Shown piece by piece: positions 1 to 7,974 of a stretch of 64,000 nt of DNA; the stretch's first letter is position 1; every line of letters begins with the position of its first letter. Position numbers and translations under genes: made by a program. Below the pieces are notes generated by a model, which did not search any database, had not been told where the DNA came from, and saw nothing but the letters and a program-made list of their open reading frames with translations. Source of the DNA: UA16 sp002292325 (lineage in GTDB: Bacteria > Bacteroidota > Bacteroidia > Flavobacteriales_D > Sanyastnellaceae); the NCBI GenBank assembly GCA_943788645.1, contig CALSRC010000015.1, forward strand, positions 1-64,000. The letters are read 5' to 3'.

Positions 1-226
1 GTTTTGAGCGCCGCCAAAGGAATGGCAGAGCAACGCATTCCAAACATGCGGGGCATCATGTCGGGCCCGAACAAAACCGTTGACGGTTGAGTCAGCAGAA
101 TCGACACCGTCTACAACAATCAGCCAATTCACTTTGCCCCCTGAAAAAGGCGCATGCAAAATGATCGATGCAGAACGTCCAGAAGAACTCATTCGTTTGC
201 TTCGGGAAGAAGCCAAAGCCATTTAA
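1..226 (+). CDS. etfB: Electron transfer flavoprotein subunit beta, C-terminal part, frame-broken
   Basis: Only the last 75 or so residues are in the window. EtfB binds AMP and pairs with EtfA to carry electrons from acyl-CoA and related dehydrogenases towards the quinone pool. The segment AAKGMAEQRIPNMRGIM and the end LIRLLREEAKAI are typical of the family. The frame runs into TGA at 88-90 because of one extra G in the GGG run at 63-65; removing it restores an open frame to the TAA at 224-226. The gene ends four bases before etfA, the usual operon order. The break is probably a sequencing error, because etfA next door has three similar ones. Confidence 0.85.
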
Positions 227-229
227 GCC

Positions 230-1177
230 ATGTCAGTATTAGCAATTATCTCAACCAAGAATGGGGCCGCGACGAAGGCGGGATTGGAAGCAGCAAGTTA
301 TGCTGCTGCATGGGCTCGAGCTCAGGGCAGTGAAGCGATTGCCCATCGCCGCTGGACCCTTGAGCAACGCAGAGGCCTTAGGCGCCACCGGAGTCGCACG
401 GATCCTCCATCATGCAGAAGAAGTAACAGATAGTGGACAATGGGCTAAGTTGGCGACCGCTGCGTCCGAGTCTGTCGGTGCAATAAGTGTCGTAGCAAGT
501 CATGATCCGTTTGGCCGAGCCGTAGCGCCTCGGGTAGCTGTAAGACTCACAGCTGGACTCGTAGCAGGAGTGACTGAATTACCCGAAAACGGGGACCGTT
601 CGCAAAAACGTGTTTTCTGGCAAGGCCATGGCAGATGTGGACGTATCAACTTCAAAGTCGGTTTACACCATTACACCCAACGCTTTTGGAATCACTTCCG
701 ATGGCAGTGGTGCAACAACGGAGGTGTTTTCTGCGGAGTTGGGTGTGGCAAAAGAAGTCGTCAAAGGTTTTGAGGCGGCGAGCGCAGACGGCCAAGTTCC
801 TTTGCCAGAAGCAGAGCTCGTCGTGAGTGCTGGAAGAGGATTGAAAGGGCCAGAAAAACTGGGGGATTGTGGAGGAGCTGGCTCAATCGCTTGGTGCGAC
901 TACGGCCTGTTCACGTCCCGTCTCGGACATTGGCTGGCGTCCGCATCACGAGCATGTCGGACAAACGGGCATAACGATCCGTCCGAATTTATACATCGCT
1001 GCGGGCATCTCAGGTGCAATCCAGCACTTGGCCGGAGTGAACCAATCCAAGGTAATCGTCGTCGTGAATACCGATCCGGAGGCTCCCTTTTTCAAGGCAG
1101 CTGATTATGGAATTGTTGGAGATGCATTTGAGGTTTTGCCAAAGTTGACCGCAGCAATTAAAGCTCTGGATAGCTAA
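230..1177 (+). CDS. etfA: Electron transfer flavoprotein subunit alpha, frame-broken three times
   Basis: EtfA holds the FAD of the EtfAB heterodimer. The protein is spread over three frames but is complete when joined: N-terminus MSVLAIISTKNGAATKAG, a middle part with TVRKNVFSGKAMA, the FAD-domain motif SAGRGLKGPENWGIVEELA, then GQTGITIRPNLYIAAGISGA and a normal end KLTAAIKALDS. The joins need one base removed near 336-341, one G from GGGG at 591-594 and one A from the A5 run at 854-858. The last restores the conserved GPENWG. Joined length, about 315 residues, is normal. Three insertions in a gene that otherwise keeps all its motifs suggest base-calling errors more than a pseudogene. Confidence 0.85.
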
Positions 1178-1216
1178 TCGCTGCAGAGTATGTACCTTTA
1201 ACCCAACGCCTCAGAG

Positions 1217-1816
1217 ATGAAAAAGGTAGAAGTTGAAGTTTCTGATATCGCCTTGAGCGGTTCGTCCTCCGGAGCATATGCCATGGTGCTTGGAGAGGTC
1301 GTGGGATCGAGGAAGCTGCCAATTGTCATTGGGGGCTCAGAGGCACAAGCCATCGCGATTGAAATCGAGAAGATGAAGGCATCGAGACCGCTAACCCATG
1401 ACTTATTAAAATCAGCGCTCGAAACATTTGCCATCCAAGTGACTGAAGTGGTCATCTACAATATGGTGGAGGGTGTATTCTTTGCTAAGCTGCTTTGCGT
1501 CTCCGGAAGCCAAGAAGAGGAAATTGATTGCCGGCCAAGTGATGCTGTTGCCATTGCCTATCGTTTTGGTTGTCCCATTTACTGTGCGGAGCAAGTGCTG
1601 AAGATGGCCGGGATAGGACCTGAAGAAATGGAGCGTGTGGAGGAAGCTGAAGCGAGCGCAGAAATTGAAGTCGCGCCAGAGGAGGAGGTCAAAGAGCGTT
1701 CAACCAAAGCACTGAAGAAAGAATTAAAACAAGCGATTGCGAGGGAGGACTACGAACTAGCTTCACGCTTGCGAGACCAAATCGAAGGGCGTGAAAACAC
1801 CCAATCAGAATCCTAA
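1217..1816 (+). CDS. DUF151 (bifunctional nuclease family) protein with UVR motif
   Basis: A 199-residue protein. Residues 1 to about 130 match the DUF151 or bifunctional-nuclease fold (VVGSRKLPIVIGGSEAQAIAIE; RPSDAVAIAYRFGCPIY). The acidic linker after it leads to a UvrB/UvrC-type UVR helix pair near residues 163-190 (LKQAIAREDYELASRLRDQI). The plant founder of the family has nuclease activity; the role in Bacteroidota is not settled, though the UVR motif hints at a protein contact like that between UvrB and UvrC. It follows etfBA closely and its end is followed at once by purE, so it is probably co-transcribed with them. Confidence 0.85.
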   Translation: MKKVEVEVSDIALSGSSSGAYAMVLGEVVGSRKLPIVIGGSEAQAIAIEIEKMKASRPLTHDLLKSALETFAIQVTEVVIYNMVEGVFFAKLLCVSGSQEEEIDCRPSDAVAIAYRFGCPIYCAEQVLKMAGIGPEEMERVEEAEASAEIEVAPEEEVKERSTKALKKELKQAIAREDYELASRLRDQIEGRENTQSES

Positions 1817-1820
1817 AGGA

Positions 1821-2327
1821 ATGAATTCACCGCGCGTTAGCATCATTATGGGATCCGCAAGTGACCTGCCAGTCATGGAAAAAGTGGCAGAAGTGCTGGA
1901 AGAATTGGGGGTTCAATCGGAAATGACAGTGGTTTCAGCCCACCGCACTCCTGAACGCATGTTCGAACACGCAGAACAAGCTGCCAACCGAGGAATCCAG
2001 GTGATTGTTGCCGGTGCAGGCGGAGCAGCCCACCTCCCAGGAATGACAGCTTCCCTGACCCACTTGCCGGTCATCGGCGTGCCGATTCACAGCAGCAACT
2101 CCATTGATGGTTGGGATTCAGTTCTGAGTATTTTACAAATGCCTGCTGGTGTTCCGGTAGCCACCGTAGCTTTGGATGGTGGGCGCAATGCGGGTATTCT
2201 GGCGGCTCAAATCGTAGGTACTTCAGACAAACAGGTCGCCCAAAGATTGATTGCCTTCAAAGAATCATTGAAAGCAAAAGTGATGAATTCCATTGAACAG
2301 GTGGAAAACCATCGCGCCAAACAATAA
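1821..2327 (+). CDS. purE: N5-carboxyaminoimidazole ribonucleotide mutase
   Basis: PurE moves the carboxyl group of N5-CAIR to give CAIR in purine synthesis. The 168-residue protein has the class I signatures: IIMGSASDLPVM near the start, VVSAHRTPERM with the active-site histidine, and AGAGGAAHLPGMTAS. I chose the ATG at 1821 because it follows AAAGGA and gives the usual family N-terminus; an ATG at 1791 in the same frame would add ten residues and overlap the preceding gene by 26 bases. The purM gene of the same pathway is at 62447, unlinked. Confidence 0.93.
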   Translation: MNSPRVSIIMGSASDLPVMEKVAEVLEELGVQSEMTVVSAHRTPERMFEHAEQAANRGIQVIVAGAGGAAHLPGMTASLTHLPVIGVPIHSSNSIDGWDSVLSILQMPAGVPVATVALDGGRNAGILAAQIVGTSDKQVAQRLIAFKESLKAKVMNSIEQVENHRAKQ

Positions 2328-2333
2328 GGCTCG

Positions 2334-3245
2334 ATGGACCAACACACGTTCGCTTCGTTTGATCCTTCTTCCCTGAGTGGAAGGGATTTGCATGGTAAGC
2401 TTTTGGGCGGCATTGCACCTCGACCGATTGCATTTGCAAGCACGGTTGACGCAGATGGCCAGCCCAATTTGGCTCCATTCAGTTATTTCAATGTCTTTTC
2501 TGCCCAACCCCCCGTTGTTATTTTCAGTCCGGCACGACGCATGAAGGACAACACCACCAAACACACGTTGGAAAACGTTTTGGCGGTGCCAGAAGTGGTG
2601 ATCAACCTGGTGGACTATGCCATGGTCCACCAATGCTCTTTGGCAAGTGCCGACTTTGCGCGCGGTGTGAGTGAATTCGCCAAAGCCGGTCTCACGCCAT
2701 TGGCCTCGGAGACGATTCAACCGATGCGGGTTGCAGAAAGTCCTGTGCAACTCGAATGCAAAGTGCTGCGCGTGGATTCTTTGGGGGAAGCCGGCGGAGC
2801 AGGGCAGCTCGTGGTATGTCAAATTCAACGCCTGCATTTTAGATCCGATGTCTTGAATGAGAACGGTCAGCCAGACCCTCATGCATTGGACTTAGTGGGC
2901 CGATGCGGTGGTAACGCCTATGTTCGGGCTTCGGGTGATGCATTGTTTGAAGTGCCTAAACCACTTGTAGCACCGGGCATTGGAGTTGATTCCTTGCCTA
3001 TTGAAGTCCAGCGAAGTCAGGTTTTGACGGGCAATGACTTGGCGCAACTTGGCGCATTACTGCACGTGCCAGATGAGACCGAGGTGAATGACTTTAAGCT
3101 GCTCGAATTATCGGAATTGTTCATGGAGCATGAAGGGGATGGAGTAGCGTTGGAACATGCGATACATACGTTTGCAGCCGAGTGCATTGAACGCAATCAG
3201 GTTGAAGATGCCTTGAAGGCGGTGCTCACGTTCAACCTAGGTTGA
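2334..3245 (+). CDS. Flavin reductase-like (FMN split-barrel) protein
   Basis: A 303-residue protein whose first 200 residues match the flavin reductase-like, FMN-binding split barrel: GGIAPRPIAFASTVDADG, then NLAPFSYFNVFSAQPPVVIFSP, and further on a SVQLECKVLRVDSL-type segment (here SPVQLECKVLRV). The C-terminal hundred residues form an extra helical part often seen in Bacteroidota members. The substrate is unknown; relatives reduce flavins or act as flavoredoxins. It starts six bases after the purE stop, so it probably shares that transcript. Confidence 0.8.
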   Translation: MDQHTFASFDPSSLSGRDLHGKLLGGIAPRPIAFASTVDADGQPNLAPFSYFNVFSAQPPVVIFSPARRMKDNTTKHTLENVLAVPEVVINLVDYAMVHQCSLASADFARGVSEFAKAGLTPLASETIQPMRVAESPVQLECKVLRVDSLGEAGGAGQLVVCQIQRLHFRSDVLNENGQPDPHALDLVGRCGGNAYVRASGDALFEVPKPLVAPGIGVDSLPIEVQRSQVLTGNDLAQLGALLHVPDETEVNDFKLLELSELFMEHEGDGVALEHAIHTFAAECIERNQVEDALKAVLTFNLG

Positions 3246-3299
3246 GAAAAAACGGAAGGAGCAGGGGCAAAGTTCGATTCCACATAATACCTTCGCGTT

Positions 3300-3671
3300 A
3301 TGAGTTTTGAAATGAAAGGGAAGATCAAGAAGATCTTCGATCAGCAGGATTTTCCAAGTGGATTTTATAAGCGAGATTTCGTAATCACTACGGAAGATCA
3401 ATACCCACAGGATGTGAAGTTTACGGCGACCAAAGAGCGCACGGAACAAGTCACGAAATATGCCGAAGGCGATGCGGTTTTGGTCAAATTCGATATCCGA
3501 GGCCGTGAGTACAACGGCAATTTCTATGTGGATTTGAATGCATGGCGTGTGGATCCCGGTCAGGGAGCAACGCCCTCATCTGGAGCAGCTCCAGCGGTGT
3601 CTAATGCACCTTTGCCGGAAGTTCCTCCCATGGCGGCTTCGGGAGACGACGAGGACGATTTACCGTTCTGA
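3300..3671 (+). CDS. DUF3127 protein with SSB-like acidic tail
   Basis: A 123-residue protein. Residues 1-85 match DUF3127, a small beta-rich domain frequent in Bacteroidota (MKGKIKKIFDQQDFPSGFYKR; FDIRGREYNGNFYVDLNAW). An Ala/Pro-rich linker follows and the protein ends in DDEDDLPF. That tail copies the C-terminal peptide of single-stranded DNA-binding proteins (acidic residues then (I/L)PF), which recruits repair and replication partners. The layout of a compact N-terminal domain, flexible linker and acidic tip is therefore SSB-like. Function is not known; DNA binding is an inference. Confidence 0.82.
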   Translation: MSFEMKGKIKKIFDQQDFPSGFYKRDFVITTEDQYPQDVKFTATKERTEQVTKYAEGDAVLVKFDIRGREYNGNFYVDLNAWRVDPGQGATPSSGAAPAVSNAPLPEVPPMAASGDDEDDLPF

Positions 3672-3706
3672 CCCCACCTTTTTAATCCCGCTTTAGCAAA
3701 TAAGCC

Positions 3707-4978
3707 ATGGCCCCCAATTTGAACCGTACCCTCCCAAATTGGGGCAGCGAAGAACTGCACACGGCTCAATTGGACAATGGATTCCGCGTGATCTACAAAC
3801 AAGTTGATCGGCCGGTGACCCATTGTGGGTTGGTCATCAACGCCGGAACACGGGATGAAGTAGTGGCCAATGGAGAGGCCGGTGTGGCGCACTTCATTGA
3901 GCATACGTTATTCAAGGGGACGAAGAATAGAAAAGCTTTTCATATTCTGAATCGACTGGATTCCGTGGGAGGAGAGTTCAATGCCTATACATCGAAGGAG
4001 GACACGTGGATTTACGCTGCCTTTTCGGAGCAACACCTTGAACGGGCCATTGAACTGATCGCTGATATCACGTTTGAGGCCACGTTTCCCTCGAACGAAA
4101 TCAAAAAAGAACGGGATGTCATTTTGGATGAGCTCAATGCTTACCGCGACAGTCCCTTGGATTCCATTTTTGACGAATTCGAAGAACGTTTATTCGAAGG
4201 GCATCCCATGGGCGGGAATATTCTTGGGAATGAGGCATCCGTTTCAAAAATGAGCCGCGATGTGATTGAGCAATTCGTCAATCGCCATTACCACCCGAAT
4301 GAAATGGTGTTCAGTGCGGTAGGTGCGACACCGTGGAAAAAGGTGCTCCGATACTGCGAGAAACATTTCGGACGGATCGCCCCAAGTGTCGCCACGTTGA
4401 ATCGCAGCCATTTCGGAGGCCGTGCACCGTTTGATTTGCGTTTAAAGAAAGACATCCATCAAGTTCATCATGTCATGGGTCAATTGACGCATGGAAGCAA
4501 CCATTCAGACCGGTTGGGATTGGCGCTATTGGCAAATCATTTAGGGGGCCCAACCATGAACAATAGACTCAGCCTCAATGTCCGAGAAAAGCATGGCATG
4601 GCGTACAACATTGAATGTGCCTATTCGCCTTACAGTGACGTGGGTGTGTTCAGTGTTTACTTCGGAACAGACAAGCGCTTGCACAAAAGAGCAGAGTCGC
4701 TGGTGCGCAAGGAATTGAAAGCGCTGCGAGAGAAAAAACTGGGAGTGCGTCAATTGCACGACATCAAACAGCAAATCGTCGGCCACGTAGCACTATCCCA
4801 GGATTCTGGCAACAGTGTGATGACGAGTTTGGGGAAGAGTTATTTGCTCTATGACCGAGTAGAGCGGCTAGAATCTGTTTTTGCAGCCATTGAGGCCATC
4901 ACGTCCGATGATGTTTTGCGCTTGGCCAATGACGTACTCGATGACGCTACTTGGAGTCATCTGGTCTACGAGAATTAA
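3707..4978 (+). CDS. M16 family zinc peptidase (pitrilysin/MPP-like)
   Basis: A 423-residue metallopeptidase of the insulinase/processing-peptidase family. The inverted zinc motif HFIEH is at residues 62-66, followed by LFKGT and, downstream, the ERDVILDEL segment that should supply the third ligand. The C-terminal half carries the R/Y pair region of active M16 enzymes (NNRLSLNVREKHGMAYNIECAY would hold it). There is no signal peptide, so it is probably cytoplasmic and of the YmxG/PqqL-like short class. Its stop overlaps the stop of the convergent gene at 4975 by four bases. Confidence 0.9.
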   Translation: MAPNLNRTLPNWGSEELHTAQLDNGFRVIYKQVDRPVTHCGLVINAGTRDEVVANGEAGVAHFIEHTLFKGTKNRKAFHILNRLDSVGGEFNAYTSKEDTWIYAAFSEQHLERAIELIADITFEATFPSNEIKKERDVILDELNAYRDSPLDSIFDEFEERLFEGHPMGGNILGNEASVSKMSRDVIEQFVNRHYHPNEMVFSAVGATPWKKVLRYCEKHFGRIAPSVATLNRSHFGGRAPFDLRLKKDIHQVHHVMGQLTHGSNHSDRLGLALLANHLGGPTMNNRLSLNVREKHGMAYNIECAYSPYSDVGVFSVYFGTDKRLHKRAESLVRKELKALREKKLGVRQLHDIKQQIVGHVALSQDSGNSVMTSLGKSYLLYDRVERLESVFAAIEAITSDDVLRLANDVLDDATWSHLVYEN

Positions 4979-5382
4979 TTGCGTGAAATGCGGTGCATGT
5001 CGTTGTTTTCCGCTTCGATGCGGTTTTTTACAGCCCTTATTTTAAGGGCAATGCCGGCCCATTCACGCTGATTGAGTTTCAACAAGCGTGTAACAGCTTC
5101 GTCATCGTTGTCGGCGCCAAGGGCGACGTCTTTCAAATAGCTGTATCCGAATTTTTCCAACCATTCAACCGCTCGCGCATCTCCCTCTGAACCCCTGACC
5201 AAGGCCATGAGGTGAGGTTGTGCGTTGCTCATAAGCCATGAGCGTGCAGATTCCACGTGTTGCAATGCATGGCATGTCAATGCCAGTTCTGGATATCCAT
5301 TGGACATGAGCCAGTCTCGAATTTCTTGGTTGCCTGATATGGCTTCTCCCCATGCCAATAAAACTTTCGCTGGATATTCCAT
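4975..5382 (-). CDS. Small alpha-helical repeat protein of unknown function
   Basis: A 135-residue protein that I recognise only as a conserved Bacteroidota hypothetical. It contains about three or four copies of a 30-residue unit: RDWLMSNGYPELALTCHAL, RSWLMSNAQPHLMALVRGS, VEWLEKFGYSYLKDVALGA and a weaker last one, which suggests a helical solenoid. No signal peptide or catalytic motif. It is convergent with the M16 peptidase and divergent from the MFS gene; the ATG at 5382 gives a sensible N-terminus (MEYPAKVLLAWGEAISG). Confidence 0.75.
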   Translation of the reverse strand: MEYPAKVLLAWGEAISGNQEIRDWLMSNGYPELALTCHALQHVESARSWLMSNAQPHLMALVRGSEGDARAVEWLEKFGYSYLKDVALGADNDDEAVTRLLKLNQREWAGIALKIRAVKNRIEAENNDMHRISRN

Positions 5383-5450
5383 TCTGCCAAGATAAGCGGG
5401 GGTACCTTTGCCAGCAAGTGAGCAATCAACCTGCCTCAGAGAACGTCGAT

Positions 5451-6656
5451 ATGTTCTCTTCTCAATTTTGGATTCTATGCACGAGCACTGTGCTTTTCAT
5501 GGCGAGCTTCGGCATGATCATGCCCGAGCTCCCTGGATTTTTGGCGGGATTGGGTCGGCCAGATTTAATCGGCTGGATTGTTGGGCTATTCACTGTGGGG
5601 GCGTTTGCTTCTCGATTTCTGAGCGGGCGGATAGCGGATCGAGCGGGCCGAAGGCCTGTGATGCTATTTGGAACGTGGGTCACGATGCTGGCCGGTTTGG
5701 GCTACGTCGCTGTTGGGGCGTTCCGGAATGATACCATGTGGAGCGGGGTTCCGGTCGCGGTTTGGATGTTCCTTGCATTGCGGTTGCTCCATGGAATGAG
5801 CACGGGATTTAGACCGACCGGCACGACCGCACTGTTAACGGACATCACACCACTCAAGCGCCGAGGAGAGGCATTGGGTTATTTGGGTGTTGCCGGGAAT
5901 GCGGGCATGGCTGGAGGTCCGGCCATCGGAAGTTGGCTTACGGTTGAATACGGGTACAATGCCATGTTCATTGCCTCGACTTTATTGGGGTTGATTGCGT
6001 TGCTGATGACACTGCGGCTGCCTGAGACGCTGCCCAACGGGAGAAAAGTTGAATGGTCTGATTTAAATGTATTCAAAGGCGGGGTCTTGGACTGGTCATC
6101 TTGGCCGGCAGCGTTGGCCTTGCTTCCAGTTGCTTTTGCATTTGGAACGTTTTTAACGATTTCACCAGATTTTGTGGGTTCATTGGGTTATGTGTACAAG
6201 GGTACATTCAACACCATCATTGTTGCGGCGTCAATTTCCATGCGACTTATTGCGGGTCGGGCCTCCGATCGGTATGGTCGAGTGCCTCTTTTACTCATCG
6301 GTGGAGCGATGCTCGCTGCTGGAATGTTTGGCTTGTCGGTTGCTGAGACCAAATGGACTGCTGCGTTGGCTGGCATTGTTTATGGAATGTCCGTCGGGAT
6401 CAATATGCCGGCGATTATGGCTTGGACCGCGGACCTTGCTAAGCCCGGTCGGGTAGCGCTTGCAATGGGCACAATGTTGATGTCGCTTGAGATTGGAATT
6501 GGCGTGGGCGCGGTGTTTTCGGGACATCAATTTCAGGGTGACCTTGAGGTTATCCCGTCTTTGTATGCAGCCGCAGGCGTATTTGGATTGATGGGCTTTG
6601 GGGTGCTGCTCCTCTTCAGAAATCGACTCAACGACCCAGGGGCAGGCCATGGATGA
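5451..6656 (+). CDS. MFS transporter
   Basis: A major facilitator superfamily permease of about 401 residues with twelve predicted membrane spans. Motif A after the second span is clear: SGRIADRAGRRPVMLFG, with a second copy in the C-terminal half (AGRASDRYGRVPLLL). The run RLLHGMSTGFRPTGTTALLTDI is also typical. Substrate cannot be told; drug, sugar or siderophore efflux are all possible. An in-frame ATG at 5352 would add 33 polar residues that run into the divergent gene; the ATG at 5451 starts just ahead of the first span (FSSQFWILCTSTVLFMASFG) and is preferred. Confidence 0.88.
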   Translation: MFSSQFWILCTSTVLFMASFGMIMPELPGFLAGLGRPDLIGWIVGLFTVGAFASRFLSGRIADRAGRRPVMLFGTWVTMLAGLGYVAVGAFRNDTMWSGVPVAVWMFLALRLLHGMSTGFRPTGTTALLTDITPLKRRGEALGYLGVAGNAGMAGGPAIGSWLTVEYGYNAMFIASTLLGLIALLMTLRLPETLPNGRKVEWSDLNVFKGGVLDWSSWPAALALLPVAFAFGTFLTISPDFVGSLGYVYKGTFNTIIVAASISMRLIAGRASDRYGRVPLLLIGGAMLAAGMFGLSVAETKWTAALAGIVYGMSVGINMPAIMAWTADLAKPGRVALAMGTMLMSLEIGIGVGAVFSGHQFQGDLEVIPSLYAAAGVFGLMGFGVLLLFRNRLNDPGAGHG

Positions 6657-6761
6657 TCGCAAGAACACGGAAATCTGTACTTGTTGAAATGAACGTGAAA
6701 AGGTGGAAAAGTGCTTTTCTATGACGTTGCAACATGCACTTCTTCCAACGTTCTTTGCAGT

Positions 6762-6971
6762 ATGCAAGACCTCATGGTTCAACTGGAGACCGCACGCCAA
6801 GAGCGGGTGCAAACGCTGAAAGAATTTATGCGTTTGAAGAATGAATTGGCACGTGCACAGCGTCGTTGTGATGAACTACGCGCGGAGAACGGCAGCCTAA
6901 AGCAAGCTTTGCTGGTAACTGAAAACGAGTTGCAGACGTTGCATGCCTACGCTGCCGAAGCGACGATGTGA
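6762..6971 (+). CDS. Small coiled-coil protein
   Basis: A 69-residue protein, almost all charged heptads (QLETARQERVQTLKEFMRLK; RCDELRAENGSLKQALL), so a dimeric coiled coil is likely. It has no relative I can name. The in-frame ATG at 6711 would add 17 residues of unlike composition; the ATG at 6762 is preferred but neither has a strong ribosome binding site. A clean intrinsic terminator follows 20 bases after the stop, which supports a real transcribed gene. Confidence 0.6.
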   Translation: MQDLMVQLETARQERVQTLKEFMRLKNELARAQRRCDELRAENGSLKQALLVTENELQTLHAYAAEATM

Positions 6972-6991
6972 TTTTAAAGAAAAGAGAGAGA

Positions 6992-7017
6992 AGCGAGCGT
7001 GAGCTCGCTTTTTTTTT
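6992..7017 (+). terminator. Intrinsic terminator after the coiled-coil gene
   Basis: Perfect 7-bp stem AGCGAGC/GCTCGCT (6992-6998 and 7003-7009) with a GTGA loop, followed by a run of T to 7017. It ends the plus-strand transcript that includes the MFS gene and the small coiled-coil gene. Confidence 0.9.
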
Positions 7018-7050
7018 GATTCAACTTTCGCTTGAAACCGTTTCATCGCT

Positions 7051-7935
7051 TCATTCCAGGCCTGCGCTTGACACCGGGAAACTGCGGTCCACCTTTTTGA
7101 ACAAACCTTGAAGCACCTTGCCTGGACCAACTTCAACGACCTCCGTGGCACCCAATTCGACCATGCGATGCATGCTTTGCGTCCACCTCACCGGCGCAGT
7201 TAATTGTGCGATGAGGTTTTCACGGATCTTACTCGGATCGGTTTCAGGTTGTGCGTGCACATTTTGAACGACCGGGCATTGTGGTGCTTGAAATGGCGCA
7301 GAAGCAATGGCGTTGGCTAACCGTTCCCGAGCCGATTCCATCAAAGGAGAATGGAACGCTCCTCCGACAGGTAAAATCAATGCTCTTCGGGCACCAGCTT
7401 CAGTCAAGGCAGCACAAGCCGATTCAATCGCTGAAACCTCACCGGAGATGACCAGTTGCCCTGGACAATTGTAATTCGCTGCTACGACGATTCCCGGCGT
7501 ATCGGCACAGATTTCTTCGACAACTTGATCCTCTAAGCCCAATACCGCCGCCATGGTACTGGGCGCTTCATCACATGCAGCTTGCATGGCTTGTGCGCGC
7601 TCAGAGACCAGCTGAAGTCCATCTTCAAACGACAAAGCTCCGGCGGCGACCAAGGCTGAAAATTCCCCCAAACTGTGTCCTGCAACAACTCCCGGGTCAA
7701 ACTTGCTGCCCAAGGACTCCGCGAGTAAGACGGAATGCAAAAAGATCGCCGGCTGGGTAACGGAAGTTTGCTTGAGGTCTTCGGCAGAGCCTGTGAACAT
7801 GGTTTGTGCAATGTCAAATCCCAAAAGGTCATTGGCTTGCTGAAATCTTCCTTTGATGGCTGCGGAGTGGTTGTAGAGGTCCTGTCCCATTCCGGAGAAC
7901 TGGGCACCTTGGCCCGGAAAAACAAATGCTTTCAT
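7051..7935 (-). CDS. fabD: Malonyl-CoA:ACP transacylase
   Basis: FabD loads malonyl groups on acyl carrier protein for fatty acid synthesis. The 294-residue protein starts MKAFVFPGQGAQFSGMGQ and has the nucleophile elbow GHSLGE with serine 88, the oxyanion QPAIFLHS region and the catalytic histidine in GGAFHSPLM. The ATG at 7935 is chosen over one at 7965 because it gives the family N-terminus and leaves room for a TATTTTTG promoter box at 7963-7970. It is the last gene of a minus-strand run. Confidence 0.95.
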   Translation of the reverse strand: MKAFVFPGQGAQFSGMGQDLYNHSAAIKGRFQQANDLLGFDIAQTMFTGSAEDLKQTSVTQPAIFLHSVLLAESLGSKFDPGVVAGHSLGEFSALVAAGALSFEDGLQLVSERAQAMQAACDEAPSTMAAVLGLEDQVVEEICADTPGIVVAANYNCPGQLVISGEVSAIESACAALTEAGARRALILPVGGAFHSPLMESARERLANAIASAPFQAPQCPVVQNVHAQPETDPSKIRENLIAQLTAPVRWTQSMHRMVELGATEVVEVGPGKVLQGLFKKVDRSFPVSSAGLE

Positions 7936-7962
7936 CGGTGTTGTATCGTGTGAATGTGCGTG

Positions 7963-7970
7963 CAAAAATA
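7963..7970 (-). promoter_or_regulatory. Promoter -7 box TATTTTTG for fabD
   Basis: On the minus strand the sequence reads TATTTTTG, an exact match to the Bacteroidota -7 consensus TAnnTTTG, 27 bases ahead of the fabD ATG. No convincing -33 TTTG is seen at the usual distance. Confidence 0.55.
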
Positions 7971-7974
7971 GCGG

